From a candidate division TA06 bacterium DG_78 (GTDB taxonomy: Bacteria > Hydrothermota > Tepidihabitantia > SM23-42): a stretch of 16,806 nucleotides of DNA. This document shows positions 1-7,524 of this stretch, piece by piece (the stretch's first letter is position 1; the number at the start of each line of letters is the position of its first letter). The stretch spans positions 1 through 16,806 of the forward strand of contig LJNI01000030.1 in NCBI GenBank assembly GCA_001303225.1, written 5' to 3'. Under the pieces are notes generated by a model. That model saw only the letters and a program-made list of their open reading frames with translations. It was not told the origin of the DNA and searched no databases. Both the position numbers and the translations under genes were made by a program.

Positions 1-2196
1 ATTGATATAGAACCTGATGGTGATATAGATGTCTTGGGAGCTGCCTATGGTGATGGTATTACCTGGTGGGAAAATGATGGCAACGAGAATTTTACTGAAC
101 ACACAATCGCAAGTGACTTTTCCAGCGCCTGGTCGGTCTATGCCATTGATATTGAACCTGATGGTGATGTAGATGTCTTAGGAGCTGCTTTTGTTGCCGA
201 TGATATTACCTGGTGGGAAAATGATGGCAACGAGAATTTTACTGAACACACAATCGCTGATAGCTTCGATGTCGCCCGTTGCGTCTATGCAATTGACCTG
301 GATGGAGACAATGATGTCGATGTCCTGGGAGCAGCTCAGAATGCTGATGATATTACCTGGTGGGAGAATGACGGCGATGAGAATTTTACTGAACACATTA
401 TCGACGCTAGCTTCGACGGTGCCCATTCAGTCTATGCCATTGATATGGAACCTGATGGTGATGTAGATGTCTTGGGAGCTGCTTTAATTGCCGATGATAT
501 TACCTGGTGGGAGAATGATGGTAACGAGAATTTTACTAAACACACGATCGCGGCAAATTTTGATGGTGCTCAATCTGTCTTTGCCATTGACCTGGACAAC
601 GACAATGATATAGATGTCCTGGGAGCTGCTTCTGATGCCGATGATATCACTTGGTGGGAAAATGACGGCGATGAGAATTTCACTAAACACACGATCGACG
701 GTTACTTCGACAAAGCTCGTTCTGTTTATGCCATTGACCTGGACAATGACAGTGACGTAGATGTCCTGGGAGCTGCTGGAGCAGCCAATGATATCACTTG
801 GTGGGAAAATGACGATGGCGATACCACATGGACCAAACACATTATCGACGCTGACTTCGCCGGCGCCACTTCTGTTTATGCCATTGACCTGGATAGTGAT
901 TTAGATGTCGATGTACTGGGTGCCGCATATAGTGCTGATGATATTGTTTGGTGGGAAAGTGATCTAGTGATAACACATGATGCAGGACCAGCCTCTATCG
1001 ATGTTCCATCAACTATGTCTGAAGGCACGATACTCAATCCTCAGGCGACCGTGGCGAACTTTGGCATAAATAGTGAAACCTTTGATATTATCTGCGAAAT
1101 AGATCCTGGTGCATATACTTCAATTGAGACCGTCACTGACCTGGCACCAAATGACAGCATACAGGTTACCTTTCCTGATGGATTTACCTTTGTAATTGGC
1201 CCTTATACAGTAACAGTATACACCCAGCTCGTAGGTGATGAGCATCCTGAGAATGATACCTTAAAGAAAGAGGTAGAGGCGATCAGAATTGATGTCGGAC
1301 CAGTCTCTATCGATATTCCATTAACTGTTCCTGCAGACACCACACTCAATCCCCAGGCGACCGTGACAAACTTTGGTTCAGATAGTGCAAGCTTTGATGT
1401 CACTTGCGAAATCGATCCTGGTGAATATACATCAACCGAGACCGTCACAAGTCTGCCGCCAGATGATAGCATACAAATTACCTTTCCTGACGGATTCACC
1501 TTTGAAAGTGGTTCTTATACAGTAACGATCTATACCCAACTCGTAGACGATATAAATCCTATTAATGATACCTTAACGAAAATAATAGAAACAATATGTT
1601 TGGATGTGAGCACAATTTCTATTGACATTCCAGCAACTCTTCCCGAAGACACTACACTCAATCCCCAGGCGACTGTGACAAACTTTGGTTCAGATAGTTC
1701 AAGCTTTGATATCACCTGCGAAATCGACCCAGGTGAATTTACATCAACTGAAACTGTCACTGATCTGGCACCAGATGATAGCATACAGGTAATCTTTCCT
1801 GACGAATTCACTTTTGAAAGTGGTTCTTATACAGTAACGGTCTATACCCAACTCGCTGGCGATGATCATCCTGAGAATGACACCTTAGAAAAAGTAATAG
1901 AAGCAACAGGCATTGTTGAAGAAAACATAGTTACGCCAACATTCTTTTCTTTTGGTTTAAGAAGCAACCCGACTAAGGGACAGGCAATATTTCATTTAGC
2001 ACTATCTGATGATGCTACAATAAGTATAAGTATATATGATGTTTCAGGAAGATTGATTGATAGATTGATAACTGGGAGAAAATCGGCTGGTCACTATGAT
2101 ATTCCGTGGACTTCAAGATCAACAGCTGGAGTCTATTTCTATAAACTCGAATCACCATGGAAAAACGAGGTTGGTAAATTAGTGCTCATTCGATAG
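1..2196 (+). CDS. Secreted VCBS/FG-GAP + CARDB-like repeat protein with T9SS sorting domain (5' partial)
   Basis: The reading frame is open from base 1, so the start codon and signal peptide lie left of the window; the TTG at 34 is internal. The N-terminal part is a run of ~49-residue VCBS/FG-GAP-like repeats. Each has an aromatic TWWEND core and an acidic loop such as DLDGDNDVDVLGAA, which resembles Ca-binding DxDxDG loops of beta-propeller blades. Three 104-residue Ig-like/CARDB-like modules follow (979-1914), containing LNPQATVTNFG and TCEIDPG. The last ~85 residues are a Por/T9SS type A sorting domain with NPTKGQ, ISIYDVSGRLI and AGVYFYKLE, ending in KLVLIR. Known biology: such tails direct export through the outer membrane and surface attachment or release. 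The ligand is unknown. The next gene is a paralogue, so this is a small tandem family. The family call is secure; the function is not. Confidence 0.9.
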   Translation: MDIEPDGDIDVLGAAYGDGITWWENDGNENFTEHTIASDFSSAWSVYAIDIEPDGDVDVLGAAFVADDITWWENDGNENFTEHTIADSFDVARCVYAIDLDGDNDVDVLGAAQNADDITWWENDGDENFTEHIIDASFDGAHSVYAIDMEPDGDVDVLGAALIADDITWWENDGNENFTKHTIAANFDGAQSVFAIDLDNDNDIDVLGAASDADDITWWENDGDENFTKHTIDGYFDKARSVYAIDLDNDSDVDVLGAAGAANDITWWENDDGDTTWTKHIIDADFAGATSVYAIDLDSDLDVDVLGAAYSADDIVWWESDLVITHDAGPASIDVPSTMSEGTILNPQATVANFGINSETFDIICEIDPGAYTSIETVTDLAPNDSIQVTFPDGFTFVIGPYTVTVYTQLVGDEHPENDTLKKEVEAIRIDVGPVSIDIPLTVPADTTLNPQATVTNFGSDSASFDVTCEIDPGEYTSTETVTSLPPDDSIQITFPDGFTFESGSYTVTIYTQLVDDINPINDTLTKIIETICLDVSTISIDIPATLPEDTTLNPQATVTNFGSDSSSFDITCEIDPGEFTSTETVTDLAPDDSIQVIFPDEFTFESGSYTVTVYTQLAGDDHPENDTLEKVIEATGIVEENIVTPTFFSFGLRSNPTKGQAIFHLALSDDATISISIYDVSGRLIDRLITGRKSAGHYDIPWTSRSTAGVYFYKLESPWKNEVGKLVLIR
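70..954 (+). repeat. Tandem 147-bp coding repeats (VCBS/FG-GAP blades)
   Basis: GAA/GAG codons of the TWWEND motif fall at 70, 217, 364, 511, 658 and 805, exactly 147 bp apart. The next is at 955, 150 bp on, with one extra codon. Each unit encodes 49 residues (50 in the last). Long stretches are nearly identical between units at DNA level, for example around the acidic loop and the ENDGNENFT segment, which points to recent duplication or conversion between blades. Confidence 0.9.
979..1914 (+). repeat. Three 312-bp tandem CARDB-like modules
   Basis: The GAT codon opening each module is at 979, 1291 and 1603, giving an exact 312-bp (104-codon) period. Each module reads SIDIP, then TTLNPQATVTNFG, TCEIDPG, TETVT, DSIQVTFPD, YTVTVYTQL and NDTL. 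A fourth, very similar copy is in the downstream paralogue at about 3499-3810. The sandwich-like pattern of alternating hydrophobic strands suggests stalk or spacer domains between the blades and the sorting tail. Confidence 0.88.
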
Positions 2197-2207
2197 TCAT
2201 TTAAAGT

Positions 2208-2246
2208 CTGCAGGGTAGTTTGAATTTATTCCAGGCTACCCTGCAG
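2208..2246 (+). terminator. 39-nt imperfect palindrome after the first repeat gene
   Basis: Arms CTGCAGGGTAG (2208-2218) and CTACCCTGCAG (2236-2246) are perfect 11-bp complements. The intervening 17 nt continue the helix with two U-G wobbles and further A-U/G-C pairs. The wobbles form only in the + strand transcript (they would be A-C on the other strand), which argues for an RNA hairpin on the mRNA 3' end. There is no U-tract, so it may be a 3' stability element, a non-classical terminator or a dispersed palindrome. Confidence 0.55.
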
Positions 2247-2331
2247 CAAAAAGCCAAAGGTTAAAGAATACGTAAGGAGCCGACACTAATATTACATTGG
2301 TGGGAGTTATAGCAAAACAAGGAGATATGTT

Positions 2332-4092
2332 ATGAACCGTTTAATGATGTTTATAGTATTAGCACTGATTGTGCCTGTTGTTCTTTTTGCCCAGATCAAC
2401 TGGTCTGAACACACAATCAGTGATAGCTTTGATTTTGCCAATACTATCTATGCTATTGACCTTGATGATGACGGTGATATAGATGTCTTGGGTGGGGGTA
2501 TCATCGGTCTTACTTGGTGGGAGAATGATGGTAACGAGAAATTTACCGAACATACTATCGATGCTGATTTCGAAACCTATTCTCTCTATGCTATTGATAT
2601 AGATAATGACGATGATGTCGATATCTTAGGAGCGGGACTTGGTTATTTGGTAGGATATGGGAATATTGGTATCGCCTGGTGGGAAAATGATGGCAACAAG
2701 AATTTTGTTATGCATCCTATCTGGGGTTGGGTTCAAATTTTTATCTTTAATTGTCACGCGTATCCCATTGATCTGGATGGAGACAATGATGTCGATGTTC
2801 TAGGAGTGGGATGGTGGGGTTATAAAGAGGGAAATCCGGAAACATATTGGTGGGAAAATGACGGAGGAAATCCACCGATTTTTTATGAACATGAGCATGA
2901 ACTATGGGATTACCCCGCTACTTTCATCTGTGGCATTGATTTGGACAGTGATGGTGATATAGATGTCTTGGAAGCTGATGATTGGTTGGATACACCAGGA
3001 TGGGATATTTTTTGGAGAAAGAATAATGGTTCAGAGATTTTTTCTTCTTGGTATGGAATTGACAGCACCTTTGTTGGTGCTACGTCTGTTTATGCTATTG
3101 ATATAGATAATGACAGTGATGTCGATGTCTTAGGATCAGGGTGGGGTAGTGATGATACTAATATTGCCTGGTATGAGAATGACGGCAACATGGATTTTTG
3201 TAAACACCCGCTCGCTGATGACTTTAACCGTGGCAACTCTATCTACGCTATTGATGTAGATGATGACGGTGATGTCGATATCTTAGCAGCAGGGGAAGGT
3301 GATGTTAATATTGCCTGGTGGGAGAATAATGGAGGCAGTCCGCCTAGTTTTACTGAACATACAATCTCTGATGACTCTGGCAGTGCCCTTTCAGTTTCCT
3401 CTGTCTACGCTATTGATTTAGATGATGACGGAGATACGGATGTTCTAGGAGCTGGCTGGGATAACTTTACCTGGTGGGAAAGTGATCTTGCAACTGTTGA
3501 TGTAAGTCCAATCTCTATCGACATTCCATCAACTCTTCCTGAAGACACTACACTCAATCCCCAAGCGACCGTGACAAACTTTGGTTCAGATAGTTCAATC
3601 TTTGATGTTACCTGCGAAATAGATCCTGGTGCATATACATCAACTGAGAACGTCACAAATCTGGCACCAAATGATAGCATACAGGTTACCTTTCCTGATG
3701 GATTCGCCTTTGTAAGTGGCTTTTATACAGTAACTGTCTATACCCAACTCGTAGGCGATGATCACCCTGGGAACGATACTTTAGAAAGGGTGATAGAGGC
3801 AACAGGCATTGCCGAAGGAGGTATACTTACACCAGTAATCTTTGCGTTTTCAGCACCAACAATCAGCAATGGTACAACCGAGATTGAGTTTATCCTACCA
3901 GAAGCAACAAAGGTTGATCTTGTCGTGTATGATGCACTCGGTAGATTATCGAAGACTGTTGTATCCAAGTGCTTTTCAGCTGGAAACTACACCATGTCGC
4001 TACAATTCGATCTTCCAACTGGTATCTACTTCTACAGATTGAAGACGGCATCAGGTGAGGAGGTTACCAAAAAATTCCTCCTTATCGAGTAA
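2332..4092 (+). CDS. Secreted VCBS/FG-GAP repeat protein with one CARDB-like module and T9SS sorting domain
   Basis: The ATG at 2332 follows AGGAG (2320-2324) at 7-nt spacing. Residues 1-21 are a signal peptide (basic start, hydrophobic core, cleavage near VLFA|Q). Residues ~22-385 hold about seven diverged VCBS/FG-GAP-like units with acidic loops such as DLDDDGDIDVLGG and TWWEND-type cores. Residues ~389-493 are a single 104-residue CARDB-like module, nearly identical to those of the upstream gene. The last ~80 residues form a Por/T9SS sorting domain (KVDLVVYDALGRLSK, PTGIYFYRLK, KFLLIE). The blades are less regular than in the upstream paralogue and include inserted aromatic-rich segments. 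It is probably a surface or secreted beta-propeller; the ligand is unknown. It may be co-transcribed with the upstream gene, as no convincing promoter was found in 2247-2331. Confidence 0.93.
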   Translation: MNRLMMFIVLALIVPVVLFAQINWSEHTISDSFDFANTIYAIDLDDDGDIDVLGGGIIGLTWWENDGNEKFTEHTIDADFETYSLYAIDIDNDDDVDILGAGLGYLVGYGNIGIAWWENDGNKNFVMHPIWGWVQIFIFNCHAYPIDLDGDNDVDVLGVGWWGYKEGNPETYWWENDGGNPPIFYEHEHELWDYPATFICGIDLDSDGDIDVLEADDWLDTPGWDIFWRKNNGSEIFSSWYGIDSTFVGATSVYAIDIDNDSDVDVLGSGWGSDDTNIAWYENDGNMDFCKHPLADDFNRGNSIYAIDVDDDGDVDILAAGEGDVNIAWWENNGGSPPSFTEHTISDDSGSALSVSSVYAIDLDDDGDTDVLGAGWDNFTWWESDLATVDVSPISIDIPSTLPEDTTLNPQATVTNFGSDSSIFDVTCEIDPGAYTSTENVTNLAPNDSIQVTFPDGFAFVSGFYTVTVYTQLVGDDHPGNDTLERVIEATGIAEGGILTPVIFAFSAPTISNGTTEIEFILPEATKVDLVVYDALGRLSKTVVSKCFSAGNYTMSLQFDLPTGIYFYRLKTASGEEVTKKFLLIE

Positions 4093-4416
4093 TCAAGAGC
4101 AGAAGGGATGGCAGTGTTTGTAATTAAACCGAGCATCACCACCTGTCATACCTATCGAATTTACATCTACTGCCATCCTCTTGTATAATAAAACTGTTGA
4201 TCTATAATCTAAGAATTAAAAATACATTTTTGTACTATCCTATAACGGTTTACAGGAGTCTTAACATCCATAGATTATATTATCACAAGCAAACTGCGTT
4301 TGGTATTAGGTTATGTATGTATCTACTTAAATAATCAGTCAGAAAAGAAGTTGCATAAACGGCTAAAGAGTAATTCCTCAACCTCACAGAATAAAAAGAA
4401 CAGTAAAAATCTTATA
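4093..4416. other. Convergent intergenic gap
   Basis: This 324-bp AT-rich stretch lies between convergent genes. It holds no ORF, RNA gene or convincing promoter that I can support. The only structure is an inverted repeat near its left end (4105-4179). On the minus strand a 4-bp TACA/TGTA hairpin followed by T5 occurs near 4220-4232, too weak to call a terminator. Confidence 0.6.
4105..4179 (+). terminator. Long-loop inverted repeat after the second repeat gene
   Basis: GGATGGCAGT (4106-4115) and ACTGCCATCC (4169-4178) are perfect 10-bp complements, extended by one G-U pair. The 53-nt loop makes a simple intrinsic terminator unlikely. It sits 13 nt after the stop codon, a place comparable to the 2208-2246 palindrome after the paralogue, so a 3'-end function is plausible. 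Confidence 0.4.
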
Positions 4417-6912
4417 CTACCTTAACATGAGCAGTTTCTCAGTTTCACTATGATTATCGATCTGTAATTTTAAGAAGTAAACACCACTGGGCAGTTTTTT
4501 GTTACGGTCATCACGACCATCCCAGGTAATCTGCGTAGAGCGTAAGGCGTCAGGCGTATGGCAAAGAGATTTAACCAATCGACCAGTGATATCGTAAATC
4601 TTCAAATCAATTTGTTGACTGTTATCTGGTATCCCCGAACTCGCTCCGCTCAACGGGGCAGGCTGCCATCTGATATCTGTCTTTTTTGTGAATGGATTCG
4701 GGTTACAACTGAGAATATGGTAATTATTTAATGATGTTTTTTCCTCTTTAATACCAAGTCCATACGAAAGATCTCTATCAAATTTTGCAACAAAGAGATC
4801 TCGACCACCACCATGAATTTCATCGTAACAACCTGGAACAATTGGAAAATCAGATGAAGGTGTCATACCACATACGTAAACACGATTGTTACCTATTCCT
4901 ATCGAATTGGTTTGTTCGAGCACACCTGGGTTGATGCTTCCACCGAGATATGTTGAAGCGGTGAGCATGGTAAGATTACTATCGAGCCTTGAGACCCAGG
5001 CATCTGAGTAACCACCATTATAGCTTGTATCAAAGGCGTTCGGCGTCGTTGGAAAATCTGATGAATGCGTGTAACCAGTAACAAATATATCTTCATCAAA
5101 TGCTATAGAACGACTATAATCATTCTGATTACTACCTCCCAGAAATGTCGATGCAAGGAGTGTGGTGACATTCGCATCAAACTTCGATATAAAAGCATCT
5201 CTTAGACCACCGTTAAATTCCTCGTTATACGCACCCGGCGTCGTCGGAAAGCTGTCCGAGGCGGTCCAACCTGTTACATAGATGTTTCCGCTTGCATTCA
5301 GGCAAATACCGTATGCCTCCTCATCTGGAATCATGCCTAAGAATGTAGATGCATTGAGTGTCGATAGACCGCTATCAAGACTCGAAACAAATACATCATA
5401 GTTCCAGAAAGGTCCACCAGGATCAGCGTAAGTTGTGTCATAGGCATCAGGAGTTGTCGGAAAATCTGGGGACGAAGTGAATCCAGTCATATAAATATTT
5501 GCGTTTTCGTCTAAGGTCATAGATTGGACTTCGTCAATCGACTCTCCACCGAGGAATGTTGATGCTGAGAGTGTTGTCAGGTCATTGTCGAACGTAGATA
5601 CAAAAATGTCCCAACTACCACCGTGCGTTGAATCATAAGCACCTGGCGTTGTTGGAAAATTTGATGACCACGCTTTGCCCGCTACATAGACGTTACCGTC
5701 ACTGTCAGTACGTACACAGGAAGCAGGGTCATTACCAAGGCTTCCGCCAAGAAATGTAGAGGCAAGAAGTGTTGTAAGAGTACTATCAAATTTTGATACA
5801 AAAGTATCACCATCACCACCATTGTAACTTGTATCATAGGCACCTGGTGTTGTCGGAAAATCTGATGAATTTGTCCATCCTGCTACAAATACGTTACCAT
5901 TTCCATCTACTGTAATGGCTTGGCATCCATCTCGGATGCTTCCTCCAAGATAGGTCGAGGCGAGGAGCACAGTAAGAGCGCTATCGAGCTTCGATATGTA
6001 GACCTCTTGATCTCCATTGTAGCTCGTATCAAATGCACCAGGTGTCGTTGGAAAATTCGACGAAAGCGTGTAACCAGTCACATAGACGTTACTTCCTGCA
6101 TCGAGTGTTATTGCGTGACCATAATCATTACTAGTGCCGCCAATAAATGTCGACGCGAGGAGCGGGTCGATGATAAGTTCTTTTGTTCTATCATATTCTC
6201 CAACCTTAAAACTATAAACATCTTCCTGTACGACGTAAGCAACATCCACAAATTGTCTCTCTCCATCATCTTCCTGATAGGCAATGGGTTTGGTAAATAT
6301 TACCTGTCCAATTCCTGTTGTAGCCTCAAGCTCACTACGTTCATTTACTCTTAAATTTTGAATTCCATCAATTTTCACACTAATATTTTCTGGATATGCT
6401 CCTGGCTTTACATGAAATCGCTTTTCGATGTTCTTACCATATGCCTCTAATTCTACATTGATACCATTATAAATCTCTTCCAAGCTCACAACCTTGTACA
6501 CAGGAAGATTTTTCTTCCACTGAGATGCATCTTTCCCTCTAAAATAACTCACCCTTGTTTCCGCCTCACCCTCTCCTTGTATGTGCACGCATGACGCTTC
6601 CACAAAACTCTCTCTGATCACCCAGCCTTTATTGACATCGCTCCTTTCATTTTTTGGCAGAGAATAGAGCAATTCTCCATGTTCTGTTATAAAAACAACA
6701 CCGCCGAAGGTCTGTGCATAATATCGTACTGCGTCATTGTTGATTTGCCCCTTATTCTCTATAAATGGCATACTCAATACAGCCATTTTATGCGGTTCTT
6801 GGATAGTATTATCAAAATTCCAGAATACTTCGTGGGTCACACTATAGAGGTGGTCTATTATGATAAACAAAGCAGTTATGAGAATTAATACACGAGTAAA
6901 ATGAAATTTCAT
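4417..6912 (-). CDS. SBBP-repeat secreted protein with N-terminal ENKGQ (DUF7948-like) domain and T9SS sorting tail
   Basis: The start ATG (6912-6910) follows AGGAGG (6922-6917). Residues ~1-25 form a signal or anchor segment. Residues ~50-245 contain FIENKGQ and a beta-rich region typical of the DUF7948-like domain that precedes SBBP repeats. From residue ~251 there are seven SBBP (seven-bladed beta-propeller) repeats of about 64-71 residues, each LLASTFLGG, then NVYVTGxTxSSxFPTTPGAYD, then SKLD. Seven units match one closed propeller. The tail from residue ~731 is a FlgD-like/T9SS sorting domain (NPNPF, LKIYDITGRLVK, WDGRDDRNKKLPSGVYFLKL). It carries a GC-rich in-frame insertion (residues ~752-760). 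A consensus promoter lies just upstream. It is likely surface-attached or secreted; substrate unknown. Confidence 0.92.
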   Translation of the reverse strand: MKFHFTRVLILITALFIIIDHLYSVTHEVFWNFDNTIQEPHKMAVLSMPFIENKGQINNDAVRYYAQTFGGVVFITEHGELLYSLPKNERSDVNKGWVIRESFVEASCVHIQGEGEAETRVSYFRGKDASQWKKNLPVYKVVSLEEIYNGINVELEAYGKNIEKRFHVKPGAYPENISVKIDGIQNLRVNERSELEATTGIGQVIFTKPIAYQEDDGERQFVDVAYVVQEDVYSFKVGEYDRTKELIIDPLLASTFIGGTSNDYGHAITLDAGSNVYVTGYTLSSNFPTTPGAFDTSYNGDQEVYISKLDSALTVLLASTYLGGSIRDGCQAITVDGNGNVFVAGWTNSSDFPTTPGAYDTSYNGGDGDTFVSKFDSTLTTLLASTFLGGSLGNDPASCVRTDSDGNVYVAGKAWSSNFPTTPGAYDSTHGGSWDIFVSTFDNDLTTLSASTFLGGESIDEVQSMTLDENANIYMTGFTSSPDFPTTPDAYDTTYADPGGPFWNYDVFVSSLDSGLSTLNASTFLGMIPDEEAYGICLNASGNIYVTGWTASDSFPTTPGAYNEEFNGGLRDAFISKFDANVTTLLASTFLGGSNQNDYSRSIAFDEDIFVTGYTHSSDFPTTPNAFDTSYNGGYSDAWVSRLDSNLTMLTASTYLGGSINPGVLEQTNSIGIGNNRVYVCGMTPSSDFPIVPGCYDEIHGGGRDLFVAKFDRDLSYGLGIKEEKTSLNNYHILSCNPNPFTKKTDIRWQPAPLSGASSGIPDNSQQIDLKIYDITGRLVKSLCHTPDALRSTQITWDGRDDRNKKLPSGVYFLKLQIDNHSETEKLLMLR
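4633..4658 (-). repeat. GC-rich palindrome-ended insertion inside the sorting domain
   Basis: CCCCG (4633-4637) and CGGGG (4654-4658) close a 16-nt loop that reads GAGCGGAGCGAG on the minus strand, a near-mirror repeat. It encodes about APLSGASSG in the T9SS tail, between the DIRWQP strand and the LKIYDITGR strand, where homologues usually have only a few residues. The base composition is clearly more GC-rich than the surrounding gene. It looks like a small mobile palindrome tolerated in frame; this is inference. Confidence 0.45.
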
Positions 6913-6933
6913 ACCGCCTCCTATTTATTATAT

Positions 6934-6962
6934 ATTATAATACTTATTATCCTGGTTGTCAA
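6934..6962 (-). promoter_or_regulatory. Consensus sigma70 promoter of the SBBP gene
   Basis: On the minus strand, TTGACA (6962-6957), a 17-bp spacer and TATAAT (6939-6934) match the consensus exactly. The predicted start is near 6927, giving a leader of about 15 nt that just holds the AGGAGG site. Confidence 0.85.
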
Positions 6963-6994
6963 GACTTAATTCTAAAATAGCTGTTTTCTAGTAA

Positions 6995-7018
6995 TAAAAA
7001 AGGAGTGATACCACTCCC
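6995..7018 (-). terminator. Rho-independent terminator of the 121-aa gene
   Basis: On the minus strand, GGAGTG, a 4-nt loop and CACTCC (7017-7002) are followed directly by T6 and an AT-rich run. It lies 27 nt past the stop codon at 7045 and separates this gene from the SBBP promoter downstream. Confidence 0.85.
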
Positions 7019-7044
7019 TTTCTATCTTTGTCAAAATAGTGTGT

Positions 7045-7410
7045 TTACTTAACAGTCTCTTCCTCACCCACGGGTTCGGTACTCGTTGAGAGGTATAAAT
7101 TCTTCCGATAGTCAGACCAGTGAACATAAATCGGCTTTTCATTCCGGAGCATATCGATTACCGAGCCAATTACCGTATCAGGCATGTACCCTTGAGGAAT
7201 ATACTCTTTAGGCTCCTTAATGGTCATGACGAGATTATCTTGCCTTTTCTTCACAATATCTGAAGGGAAAAAACTGATTCTGCCTACGATGCCACATTTA
7301 TTCCCTGGTCCGTAGAGCGTTATTGATGCCCGGCAGTCTTTATAAGCATGGGAACTCGTTCCATAAAAAGTAATTTTATAATCTTTGACTTCATTGACAA
7401 TATACGACAT
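7045..7410 (-). CDS. Hypothetical protein, 121 aa
   Basis: I chose the ATG at 7410 rather than the in-frame ATG at 7428. AAAGGAG (7425-7419) lies 8 nt before 7410 and would sit inside the coding region if 7428 were used; the 7428 ATG would also be almost at the predicted transcript start. The protein is soluble, with no signal peptide or membrane segment, and mixed alpha/beta. Notable segments are ITFYGTSSHAYKDCRASI, a glycine-rich turn with one cysteine (GPGNKCGIVG), and a C-terminal YVHWSDYRKNLYLSTS before an acidic tail. I do not recognise the family. It has its own promoter and terminator, so it is a single-gene unit divergent from the 7525 gene. Confidence 0.8.
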   Translation of the reverse strand: MSYIVNEVKDYKITFYGTSSHAYKDCRASITLYGPGNKCGIVGRISFFPSDIVKKRQDNLVMTIKEPKEYIPQGYMPDTVIGSVIDMLRNEKPIYVHWSDYRKNLYLSTSTEPVGEEETVK

Positions 7411-7434
7411 TATACTGTCTCCTTTCATTTTGTA

Positions 7435-7462
7435 ACTATAACAAATTATTTACGTATGTCAA
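7435..7462 (-). promoter_or_regulatory. Promoter of the 121-aa gene
   Basis: On the minus strand, TTGACA (7462-7457), a 16-bp spacer and TATAGT (7440-7435). Predicted start near 7428, leaving a leader of about 18 nt that carries the AAAGGAG site. Confidence 0.72.
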
Positions 7463-7491
7463 CCCAGACAATATATTACGTAGCTCACAGG

Positions 7492-7519
7492 TTGACAGAG
7501 GAGATAAATTGTATACAAT
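7492..7519 (+). promoter_or_regulatory. Promoter of the 7525 gene, predicted leaderless
   Basis: TTGACA (7492-7497), a 16-bp spacer and TACAAT (7514-7519). Only 5 nt separate the -10 from the ATG at 7525, so the predicted +1 is the ATG itself. A GAGGAG sequence (7498-7503) falls between -35 and -10, 21 nt from the ATG, and would not be in the transcript. The -35 is 29 bp from the divergent -35 of the minus-strand gene. Confidence 0.68.
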
Positions 7520-7524
7520 AATCC

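Noticed and set aside
178..840. Minus-strand and shifted-frame ORFs over the VCBS repeats
   Set aside because: They are periodic shadows of the 147-bp coding repeats with low-complexity text and no start signals.
70..954. CRISPR-like regular spacing
   Set aside because: Period of 147 bp with coding content and no short repeat/spacer structure; these are protein repeats.
1203..1811. Minus-strand ORFs over the CARDB-like modules
   Set aside because: Frame shadows of the 312-bp modules; their similarity to each other follows from the real repeats.
4216..4236. Possible minus-strand terminator for the SBBP gene
   Set aside because: Only a 4-bp TACA/TGTA stem before T5 and nearly 200 nt past the stop codon; too weak to call.
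5920..6354. 144-aa plus-strand ORF inside the SBBP gene
   Set aside because: It overlaps a well-supported repeat protein and shows no domain, ribosome site or promoter.
7410..7428. Upstream ATG at 7428 as start of the 121-aa gene
   Set aside because: It would place AAAGGAG inside the coding region and the ATG at the predicted transcript start; the ATG at 7410 has ideal spacing.
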